Assembly (NCBI GenBank): GCA_003449195.1
Contig: DMID01000003.1
Coordinates: 1-5,618 of the forward strand
Length of the DNA: 5,618 nt
Direction: 5' to 3'
Origin: Lysobacteraceae bacterium
Lineage (GTDB): Bacteria > Pseudomonadota > Gammaproteobacteria > Xanthomonadales > Xanthomonadaceae
The notes below the pieces were generated by a model. The model had not been told where the DNA came from and searched no databases. It saw only the letters and a program-made list of their open reading frames with translations. Made by a program: the position numbers and the translations under genes. Below, piece after piece: positions 1 through 5,087 of the stretch. The number at the start of each line of letters is the position of its first letter. The first letter of the stretch is position 1.

Positions 1-113
1 GGCGGAGCCGGATCGGGCAGCCGGGCGTGGCTCTCGGGTACGGGCCGCAAGGCGCAGGAGGACTTGCGGTCGGCATGCACGGATTCCCCACCACAGTGTG
101 CGCCGTCCGACAG

Positions 114-148
114 CCGCGCCGGCACGCGCGACGCCCGTCACGGCGCGG
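114..148. repeat. 8-bp inverted repeat, GC only
   Basis: CCGCGCCG (114-121) is mirrored by CGGCGCGG (141-148) across a 19-nt loop that can itself form a short GAC/GTC stem (130-132 with 137-139). No T-run follows, so it does not look like a classical terminator. In DNA this GC-rich an 8-bp match at such spacing is not far from chance expectation. Confidence 0.3.
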
Positions 149-158
149 GTAACGCGGC

Positions 159-182
159 ACTTCCCGCAAGACTTCCCGCAAG
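159..182. repeat. Perfect 12-bp tandem duplication
   Basis: The 12-mer ACTTCCCGCAAG occurs at 159-170 and again, head to tail and without mismatch, at 171-182. The flanking bases do not extend the match, so there are exactly two copies. It looks like a slippage duplication in non-coding DNA, though two direct half-sites for a regulator about one helical turn apart are also possible. Confidence 0.85.
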
Positions 183-185
183 CAG

Positions 186-216
186 GTGCACGGTTGCAGC
201 AGGGTATGCCGTGCAC
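186..216. repeat. Inverted repeat GTGCACGG / CCGTGCAC
   Basis: GTGCACGG at 186-193 is the exact reverse complement of CCGTGCAC at 209-216, with a 15-nt spacer. The outer arms GCA (182-184) and TGC (217-219) can add three pairs if G185 bulges. Each arm contains the self-complementary hexamer GTGCAC, starting 25 bp apart. It could be an operator-like pair of sites or an RNA hairpin. Its function is unknown, and it lies about 120 bp before the hydrolase start. Confidence 0.5.
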
Positions 217-257
217 TGCGTTGAAGACATCGGCTGCGCATCCCGGCAGAAGGTTGG

Positions 258-291
258 CGGCGACACAAGGCCGGCAGGCCTGCGGTCGCCG
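258..291. repeat. Nested 34-bp dyad upstream of the hydrolase gene
   Basis: The outer arms CGGCGAC (258-264) and GTCGCCG (285-291) are perfect reverse complements. Inside them AGGCC (268-272) pairs with GGCCT (277-281) around a GGCA tetraloop, leaving a 3/3 interior loop. The core also contains the 10-bp palindrome GCAGGCCTGC (274-283). Twelve pairs in 34 nt make this the strongest dyad in the window. It ends 8 bp before the putative -10 box and so overlaps where a -35 would lie, which suits an operator. A run of T is absent, arguing against an intrinsic terminator. REP-like extragenic palindromes are another possibility. Confidence 0.55.
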
Positions 292-299
292 ACGGCGGC

Positions 300-305
300 T
301 ACACT
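300..305 (+). promoter_or_regulatory. Weak candidate -10 box for hydrolase gene
   Basis: TACACT matches the sigma-70 -10 consensus at four of six positions and lies 30 bp before the start codon, which would give a leader of roughly 25 nt. No good -35 is visible: the hexamer at 17-bp spacing, GGCCTG (277-282), falls inside the nested dyad and matches poorly. If this is the promoter it is weak or depends on an activator. Confidence 0.3.
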
Positions 306-335
306 GCGGCCACCTTTCGTGGATGGAGATGACCC

Positions 336-1160
336 ATGTCGATGCGACGAATTGCATTCGGCGGCCTTGCCGCATGGCTGATGCTGACCGCGCTGCCGGC
401 GTTTGCGGCAATGCGCGAGACGCCGGTGGACTGGACGGTCGGCAGCCAGCGTTTCAGCGGCGTGCTGGTCTATGACGACGCCGGCGGCAAGCGCCCCGGG
501 CTGGTGATGGTGCCCAACTGGAAGGGCGTCAACGCCTCGGCCGTCGAGAAAGGCAAGCGGCTGGCCGGCAAGGATTACGTGGTACTGGTGGCCGACGTCT
601 ACGGCAGCGGCGTGCGCCCGGCCAGCGATGCCGAGGCCGGCAAGCTGGCCGGTGCGCTGAAGGCCGACCCGGCCACCCTGCGCACGCGCATCGCCAAGGC
701 CGTGGACGTGCTGAAGGCGCAGGCCGGCAAGGCACCGCTGGATGCGGTGAAGATCGGCGCGGTCGGCTACTGCTTCGGCGGCACCACCGTGCTGGAACTG
801 GCCCGCAGCGGCGCGCAGCTGGCCGGCATCGTCACCCTGCACGGCAACCTCGCCACGCCCGAGCCGGCCAAGGAGGGTGCGGTGAAGACGCCGTTGCTGG
901 TGCTCAACGGCGGCGCCGACCGTTACGTGTCCACCGACGAAATCGAAGGCTTCTGGAAGGAGATGGACACGGCCGGCGCGGACTGGCAGTTCGTCAGCTT
1001 CAGCGGCGCGGTGCATTGCTTCGCCGAGCCGGACGCGAACAGCGGCCCGGGCTGCCAATACGATGCGCGCGCGGCCAAACGCGCCTATCGGATGCTGCAT
1101 GACTTCTTCGCCGAGCGGTTTGCGGCGACGGAACGTGCATCGGCGCCGGTTGCCCGATAG
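336..1160 (+). CDS. Exported dienelactone hydrolase family protein
   Basis: Alpha/beta-hydrolase of the dienelactone hydrolase family, 274 aa. Residues 1-24 look like a Sec signal peptide: MSMRR, a hydrophobic stretch, then an A-F-A cleavage site before A25. The mature enzyme would then be periplasmic, unlike the cytoplasmic enzymes of chlorocatechol breakdown. The triad is visible: Cys146 in the nucleophile elbow G-Y-C-F-G-G, Asp195 in GGADRYV and His227 in GAVHCF. The residue matching the active-site Glu36 of the Pseudomonas enzyme appears to be Asn61 (PNWKGVN in place of QEIFGVN), so classical dienelactone hydrolysis is not assured; I infer a carboxylester or lactone hydrolase of unknown substrate. 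The start at 336 is backed by GGAG at 325-328, 7 nt upstream; the ATG at codon 3 is too far from it. No chlorocatechol-pathway genes adjoin it. It stands alone and converges on cydB 21 bp downstream. Confidence 0.92.
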   Translation: MSMRRIAFGGLAAWLMLTALPAFAAMRETPVDWTVGSQRFSGVLVYDDAGGKRPGLVMVPNWKGVNASAVEKGKRLAGKDYVVLVADVYGSGVRPASDAEAGKLAGALKADPATLRTRIAKAVDVLKAQAGKAPLDAVKIGAVGYCFGGTTVLELARSGAQLAGIVTLHGNLATPEPAKEGAVKTPLLVLNGGADRYVSTDEIEGFWKEMDTAGADWQFVSFSGAVHCFAEPDANSGPGCQYDARAAKRAYRMLHDFFAERFAATERASAPVAR

Positions 1161-1166
1161 TGATGA

Positions 1167-1183
1167 GAGGGCGGGTTGCCCTC
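1167..1183. terminator. Small hairpin between convergent gene ends
   Basis: GAGGGC (1167-1172) and GCCCTC (1178-1183) form a six-pair stem with a GGGTT loop. It starts 6 nt after the hydrolase stop and runs into the cydB stop codon, so it could serve both converging transcripts. No T-run follows on either strand, so it is at best a weak or partly factor-dependent terminator. Confidence 0.35.
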
Positions 1184-2189
1184 AGTGGTAACCCGTCCGT
1201 ACCTTGCCTCGGAACACGTGGTACGACCACGCTGTGTAGCCGATGACCAGCGGCAGCACCAGCACCAGTCCGATCATCGCGAAGCGTTGCGAAGAGGCCG
1301 GTGCCGCAGCCTGCCACAGGGTCCACGTCGGCGGCAGGATGTACGGCCACATGCCGATCACCAAGCCGACGAAGCCCAGCACGAACAGCAGCATCGCCAG
1401 CGCGAAAGGTCGCGCGTCCGAATGCGCATCCCCGGCCGCACGCCACAAGCCCCATCCGGTCAATACCGCCAGCATCGGCAGCGGCGACAGCCAGACGAAG
1501 CGGCCGGCATCGAACCAGCGTTCCATCACGTGCGATTGCAGGGTTGGCAGCCACGCGCTGACCAACCCCATGAAGGCCAGGACCAGCATCGCCAGCGGAC
1601 GGGTCAGTTCGCGCGCCTGCTGGTGCGTCTGGCCCTCGGTCTTCAGGACGATCCAGGTGCTGCCCAGCATGGCGTAACCGGCCACCAGCGCCACGCCGGT
1701 CAGCATCGTGAACGGGCTGAACCACGTGAACGCGCCACCGGCGAAGTGTCCGTCCTGCAGCGGAATGCCCTGGACCACCGCACCGAGAATCACGCCCTGG
1801 GCAAAGCTGGCCAGGATCGAGCCGGCGGCAAACGCCACGCCCCACAACGGACGCGAGCGCCGTGCCTTGAAGCGGTATTCGAAGGCCACGCCGCGGAACA
1901 CCAGCGCCATCACCATCAGCAGCACCGGCAGGTAGAGTGCGGAGAGCAGTTCGGCATAGACCGGCGGGAATGCCGTCATCAGGCCGGCGCCACCGAGCAC
2001 CAGCCATGTCTCGTTGCCATCCCAGACCGGGGCGGCGGTGTTGATCATCAGATCGCGCTGGGCCTCGTCGCGAGCAAACGGCGAAAGGATGCCGATGCCG
2101 AGCACGAAGCCGTCCAGCAACACGTACATCAGCACGCCGAAGCCGATCACCAGGAACCAGGCCAGCGGAAGCAGGGGCAAGGTATCCAT
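1182..2189 (-). CDS. cydB: Cytochrome bd-type quinol oxidase subunit II
   Basis: Subunit II of the bd-type terminal oxidase in the inner membrane, 335 aa, close to the usual CydB/CioB length. It is hydrophobic throughout, with about eight to nine membrane segments. Family landmarks are the first-helix L-D-G-F motif (Asp26), PVWDGNETWLV (residues 54-64), FRGVAFEYR (98-106), GYAMLGSTW (171-179), WPYILPP (281-287) and a C-terminal YHVFRGKV tail. The second acidic residue of the usual DGFD motif is Val29 here. The ATG at 2189 shares its A with the cydA TGA stop (TGATG) and has GGGAG 8 nt upstream inside cydA, so translation is probably coupled. A GTG one codon earlier (2192) would add one residue and is less likely. 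Nothing follows it in the operon: the stop lies 21 bp from the end of the convergent hydrolase gene, leaving no room for a cydX-type small subunit. Confidence 0.96.
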   Translation of the reverse strand: MDTLPLLPLAWFLVIGFGVLMYVLLDGFVLGIGILSPFARDEAQRDLMINTAAPVWDGNETWLVLGGAGLMTAFPPVYAELLSALYLPVLLMVMALVFRGVAFEYRFKARRSRPLWGVAFAAGSILASFAQGVILGAVVQGIPLQDGHFAGGAFTWFSPFTMLTGVALVAGYAMLGSTWIVLKTEGQTHQQARELTRPLAMLVLAFMGLVSAWLPTLQSHVMERWFDAGRFVWLSPLPMLAVLTGWGLWRAAGDAHSDARPFALAMLLFVLGFVGLVIGMWPYILPPTWTLWQAAAPASSQRFAMIGLVLVLPLVIGYTAWSYHVFRGKVRTGYH

Positions 2190-3580
2190 CACAGGGTCTC
2201 CCGCGGCTTGTCGCCGGATGCATGGCGGATGGGGTCGTGGGCAACGCCGAAAAGCGCATCGGGGTCATGCGGGCCCGGGCCGGCGCGACCGATCCGCGCC
2301 AGGTACCACAAGCCCCAGCCGAACACGAACGCATAGCCGAGCACGTACACGCCCATCGACAGCGCCGTCATCCAGGGGGTCTGCACGCCCAGCGCATCGG
2401 CGGTGCGCAACAGGCCGTAGACCACGTAGGGCTGGCGGCCGATCTCGGTGACATACCAGCCGGCGATCAATGCCAGCAGCCCCGCCGGCAGCATGCATTT
2501 CCATGCGCACAGCAGCCAGCGCCGCTCGAACAGCACGCCGCGTCGCAGTGCCCACGCCGAGCCCCACGCCAATGCCAGCATCAGCATGCCGAGGCCGACC
2601 ATGATCCGGAACGCGAAGAACACGGGCACGGCCGGCGGACGTTCGGAGGCGGGCACCGAGGTCAGCGCGGGGATCTCGCCATCGCGGGAATGGGTAAGGA
2701 TCAGGCTGCCAAGACGCGGTATGGCAAGCTCGAAACGGTTGGCTTCACGGCCCTCGTCGGGTATCGCGAACAGCAGCAGAGGCACGCCCTTGCCGGTGCC
2801 TTCGCTGCGCCAGTGGCCTTCCATCGCGGCCAGTTTGATGGGTTGGTGTTCGAGCGTGTTCAGGCCGTGCTGGTCGCCGGCGAAAATCTGTACCGGCAAC
2901 GCCAGGGCGGCAAAGACCGTCGCACATGCCAGCATCTTGCGCGCCGCCTCGACATGCAGGCCTTTGAGCAGGTACCACGCCCCGGTGCCGCCGATGATGA
3001 AGCAGGTGGTCAGGAACGAGCCCAGCGCCATGTGCGCCAGCCGGTAAGGAAAGGACGGATTGAACACCACCTTCCACCAGTCCACCGGATGAATCACGCC
3101 ATCCACCACCGCATAGCCGGCCGGCGTGTGCAGGAAGCTGTTGGACGACAGGATCCAGAACGTGGAGAACAGCGTGCCCAGCGCCACCATTGCCGTGGCG
3201 AACAGGTGCACGCGTTCGGACAGGCGGCCCCAGCCGAACAGCATCACGCCGAGGAAGGCGGCCTCAAGGTAGAACGCGGTCAGTACCTCGTAGGTGAGCA
3301 GCGGCCCGATCACCGAACCGGCCACCCGGCTCAACCCGGTCCAGTTGGTGCCGAACTGGAAGGCCATCACGATGCCGGCCACCACGCCCAAGCCGAAGCA
3401 CAGGGCAAATATCTTCTGCCAGAAGAAATACAGGTCGCGCCACACCACGTGGTGGGTGCGCACCCAACGCCATTCCAGGAAGGCCAGCCAGCTGGACAAG
3501 CCAATGGTGAAGGCCGGGAACATGACGTGGAACGTGACCACGAACGCGAACTGGACGCGGGACAGGAACAAGGCTTCCAT
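2189..3580 (-). CDS. cydA: Cytochrome bd-type quinol oxidase subunit I
   Basis: Catalytic subunit of the bd oxidase, 463 aa. It carries the haems, oxidises quinol at the periplasmic side and reduces oxygen to water without pumping protons. By alignment with E. coli CydA from memory, the key residues are all present: His18 (haem b595), Glu98 and Glu106 (proton path and haem d region), His183 and Met327 in FRIMVGLG (haem b558), Arg325, and Q-loop Lys249 and Glu254 in QPIKLAAMEGHW. The GRQPY motif (381-385) follows. The protein is about 60 residues shorter than E. coli CydA (522 aa), as expected for the short-Q-loop class that includes cyanide-insensitive CioA; cyanide resistance cannot be read from sequence. 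The ATG at 3580 gives MEALFLSRVQ, the normal N-terminus, and has GAGGT 7 nt upstream. An in-frame TTG at 3652 lies in the promoter region and is rejected. First gene of the cydAB operon. Confidence 0.97.
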   Translation of the reverse strand: MEALFLSRVQFAFVVTFHVMFPAFTIGLSSWLAFLEWRWVRTHHVVWRDLYFFWQKIFALCFGLGVVAGIVMAFQFGTNWTGLSRVAGSVIGPLLTYEVLTAFYLEAAFLGVMLFGWGRLSERVHLFATAMVALGTLFSTFWILSSNSFLHTPAGYAVVDGVIHPVDWWKVVFNPSFPYRLAHMALGSFLTTCFIIGGTGAWYLLKGLHVEAARKMLACATVFAALALPVQIFAGDQHGLNTLEHQPIKLAAMEGHWRSEGTGKGVPLLLFAIPDEGREANRFELAIPRLGSLILTHSRDGEIPALTSVPASERPPAVPVFFAFRIMVGLGMLMLALAWGSAWALRRGVLFERRWLLCAWKCMLPAGLLALIAGWYVTEIGRQPYVVYGLLRTADALGVQTPWMTALSMGVYVLGYAFVFGWGLWYLARIGRAGPGPHDPDALFGVAHDPIRHASGDKPRETL

Positions 3581-3587
3581 GAGCGGG

Positions 3588-3592
3588 ACCTC
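3588..3592 (-). promoter_or_regulatory. cydA ribosome binding site
   Basis: Read on the minus strand this is GAGGT, placed 7 nt before the ATG at 3580. It decides that start over the in-frame TTG 24 codons upstream, which would add an unconserved, proline- and arginine-rich extension. Confidence 0.75.
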
Positions 3593-3599
3593 GACGGAT

Positions 3600-3623
3600 G
3601 CCCGGCGAAGGACGCCGCCGGGC
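3600..3623 (-). other. GC-rich hairpin in cydA leader
   Basis: GCCCGGC (3600-3606) and GCCGGGC (3617-3623) form a seven-pair stem with a 10-nt loop. An alternative five-pair stem, CGGCG (3603-3607) with CGCCG (3613-3617), has a 5-nt loop, so two mutually exclusive folds exist. Both lie just upstream of the cydA ribosome binding site, 8 nt from GAGGT, and would be in the transcript if the promoter at 3636-3663 is used. They might affect mRNA stability or translation, or merely reflect base composition. Confidence 0.4.
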
Positions 3624-3635
3624 GGGAACGGGCGC

Positions 3636-3663
3636 ACTCTAGGGCCAAGCAATCTCCCTACAA
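3636..3663 (-). promoter_or_regulatory. Candidate cydAB promoter
   Basis: Read on the minus strand, TTGTAG (3663-3658) and TAGAGT (3641-3636) stand 16 bp apart, matching sigma-70 -35 and -10 consensus at three and four of six positions. Transcription would start near 3629, giving a leader of about 50 nt with the GC-rich hairpin. I found no convincing TTGAT-N4-ATCAA (FNR/Anr) box in the intergenic region, so direct oxygen control by that family is not supported here. Confidence 0.35.
3640..3660. promoter_or_regulatory. Candidate operator TAGGG-N11-CCCTA
   Basis: TAGGG at 3640-3644 is mirrored exactly by CCCTA at 3656-3660, a 21-bp dyad centred on 3650. It fills the spacer of the candidate cydAB promoter and touches both hexamers, where a bound protein would block or reshape the promoter. 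It lies about 50 bp upstream of the divergent MocR-type gene. Arms of five pairs can arise by chance, so the claim rests on position as much as on symmetry. Confidence 0.35.
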
Positions 3664-3674
3664 GGTGCCTGTGC

Positions 3675-3680
3675 GATAGT
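3675..3680 (+). promoter_or_regulatory. Weak candidate -10 box for the MocR gene
   Basis: GATAGT matches the -10 consensus at four of six positions and lies 28 bp before the ATG at 3709. No good -35 is seen at 16-18 bp upstream, where the candidate operator lies. The leader would be about 20 nt and contains no strong Shine-Dalgarno sequence (only GAG at 3704-3706, 2 nt from the ATG), suggesting low expression, usual for a regulator. Confidence 0.25.
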
Positions 3681-3708
3681 TGCGTCCGTTCGCCGCCCTC
3701 GACGAGAC

Positions 3709-5055
3709 ATGTCCCTGTCCTTCCCGCTGCGGCGCCAGAGCGGCCCGCCCTATCTGCAGATCGTCGACGCGATCGAGCGCCGGATCGGTGATGGCAGCCT
3801 TGCTCCGGGCGATCGCCTGCCGACCCAGCGCGAGCTGGCCGCGCAACTCGGTGTGGACCTGACCACGGTCAGTCGCGCCTATTCACTGTGCAAGCGGCGG
3901 GGGCTGATCGACGCGCGCGGTGTGCGCGGCAGTTTCGTTGCCCATCCCCAGCTCCCGCTGGACCACGTGCTCGACCTGAGCCTGAACCTGCCGCCGCCGC
4001 CGGCGGGCATCGACATCGGCGAACAACTCCGCACGGGCATGGCCAAACTGCTGGCCCGCAGCGATGCCGGCACGCTGATGACCTATCACTTGGGCGGCGG
4101 CAGCGATGCCGACCTGCAGGCTGCCGCGCGCTGGCTCGCGCCGGCGCTGGGCGAGGTGCGTGCCGATTCGCTGGTGGTCTGTTCGGGTGCGCAGAATGCC
4201 TTGGCCGCGCTGGTCCTGGCGCTGACCAAGGCAGGGGACGCGGTGTTGTCAGGGACCTTGGTCTATCCCGGCCTGCCGCACGTGCTTGGCCAGTTAGGCA
4301 GGCGCATCCGGCCGCTGGAATGCGACGAGCAGGGGCTGCTCCCCGACGCGCTGGAGCGGCAGTTGCACCGGTCGCGCGCGCGCCTGCTGTATCTCAACCC
4401 GACTGCCCACAACCCCACCGCCAGGACCATGCCCGAGGCGCGGCGGCGCGAATTGCTGCGTGTGGCCGGACACCACCGCGTGACGATCATCGAGGATGAC
4501 CCTTATTGGCGGCTGTCGGCCGATCCGCCGCCGCCGCTGGCCGCGCTGGCGCCCGAGCGGGTGTGCCACGTGGCCACCTTGTCCAAGTGCATCAGCCCCG
4601 GATTGCGCACCGCGTTCGTGCGCCTGCCACCGCAGGTGGCGCGCGAGGATGTGCTGTCGGCCCTGCGCGCCATGCAACTGACTCAGGCGCCGCTGCTGAA
4701 TGCCTTGGCCACCCAGTGGATACTGGATGGCAGCGCGCAGGCGCTGTGCGCCGGCGTGGGGGAGGAGGCGTCGGCACGCCTGTCGCTGGTCAAGACCCGG
4801 CTGCAGGGCGCATACGATGCGCCGGCCGACGGCATCCATGTCTGGTATCGGCTGCCCGGCCATTGGAACATGGCGCGGCTGCTGGTGACGGCGCGGGCCC
4901 AGGGGCTTCACCTGGCACCGGCGGAGGCATTCCGCGCCGATCCCTCGCTCAAGCCGGAGAACGCTTTGCGAATTTCCATCGGTGCGATCGCCGAGCGCCG
5001 GGAACTGGAACTGACCTTGTCGCGTCTGGATCGCCTGATCCGCGCCGATGCCTGA
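3709..5055 (+). CDS. MocR-type GntR/aminotransferase-fold transcription regulator
   Basis: A 448-aa regulator of the MocR subfamily (as PdxR, GabR, TauR). Residues about 10-78 are a GntR winged helix-turn-helix: PPYLQIVDAIERRI, LAPGDRLPTQRELA, then the recognition region VDLTTVSRAYSLCKRRGLI. After a short linker, residues about 85-445 form a fold-type I aminotransferase-like domain with PLP-binding residues intact: Asn235 in HNPTA, Asp263 and Tyr266 in EDDPY, Lys293 in LSKCISPGLR (Schiff-base lysine), Arg300 (phosphate) and Arg421 in RISIG (carboxylate binding). Family members bind DNA as domain-swapped dimers and use PLP, or a PLP-amino acid adduct, as signal; the domain is usually a sensor rather than a working enzyme. 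The start at 3709 gives the normal N-terminus despite a weak ribosome binding site. It is divergent from cydAB across 128 bp, making that operon, its own gene, or both, the inferred target. The ligand is unknown. Confidence 0.94.
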   Translation: MSLSFPLRRQSGPPYLQIVDAIERRIGDGSLAPGDRLPTQRELAAQLGVDLTTVSRAYSLCKRRGLIDARGVRGSFVAHPQLPLDHVLDLSLNLPPPPAGIDIGEQLRTGMAKLLARSDAGTLMTYHLGGGSDADLQAAARWLAPALGEVRADSLVVCSGAQNALAALVLALTKAGDAVLSGTLVYPGLPHVLGQLGRRIRPLECDEQGLLPDALERQLHRSRARLLYLNPTAHNPTARTMPEARRRELLRVAGHHRVTIIEDDPYWRLSADPPPPLAALAPERVCHVATLSKCISPGLRTAFVRLPPQVAREDVLSALRAMQLTQAPLLNALATQWILDGSAQALCAGVGEEASARLSLVKTRLQGAYDAPADGIHVWYRLPGHWNMARLLVTARAQGLHLAPAEAFRADPSLKPENALRISIGAIAERRELELTLSRLDRLIRADA

Positions 5056-5063
5056 GCCGCGGG

Positions 5064-5084
5064 CACCACGGATGCGGAATGGTG
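5064..5084. other. Weak hairpin between convergent mocR-type gene and ispB
   Basis: CACCA (5064-5068) and TGGTG (5080-5084) form five pairs around an 11-nt loop, extendable by two G-T wobbles at 5062-5063 with 5085-5086. It sits in the 32-bp gap between the two stop codons. There is no T-run beyond the TGTTGT that follows; it is a poor terminator candidate, noted because no better one is visible. Confidence 0.2.
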
Positions 5085-5087
5085 TTG

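Larger units (their letters stand above)
1..335. other. Gene-poor upstream stretch with several dyads
   Basis: No convincing coding region. Two plus-strand frames stay open from the left edge into the hydrolase gene and the third stops at 150-152, but none gives a recognisable protein; open frames are expected at this base composition. On the minus strand all three frames are free of stops from 137 down to 1. An ATG reading leftward from 76 has a GGGGAA stretch 7 nt upstream (84-89), so a divergent gene could begin here, but its 25 visible residues are proline-rich and unlike any family I know. The rest is best read as an intergenic or regulatory region holding a 12-bp tandem duplication, three inverted repeats and a weak promoter for the downstream hydrolase, each listed separately. 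Confidence 0.5.

Noticed and set aside
1..76. Possible divergent minus-strand gene starting with ATG at 76
   Set aside because: It has a GGGGAA stretch at good spacing, but only 25 codons are visible, they are proline-rich, and all three minus frames are open here anyway, so coding cannot be supported.
138..1100. 320-codon open frame on the minus strand across the hydrolase gene
   Set aside because: It lies opposite a gene with a signal peptide and complete catalytic triad; its translation is rich in Arg, Ala, Gly and His with no recognisable domain, as expected of a GC-rich shadow frame.
1176..2336. 386-codon plus-strand open frame opposite cydB
   Set aside because: Same pattern: low-complexity Gln/His/Arg-rich translation opposite a clear CydB.
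3581..3652. N-terminal extension of CydA from a TTG at 3652
   Set aside because: The extra 24 residues are not like any CydA N-terminus, the region overlaps the likely promoter, and the ATG at 3580 has a well-spaced GAGGT.
2222..3679. 485-codon plus-strand open frame opposite cydA
   Set aside because: Its product is full of His, Gln, Arg and Glu with no domain, and the opposite strand encodes CydA with all haem ligands.
3581..3708. FNR/Anr or ArcA-type oxygen-control box upstream of cydA
   Set aside because: Looked for TTGAT-N4-ATCAA on both strands and found no reasonable match; ArcA sites are too loose to call by eye.
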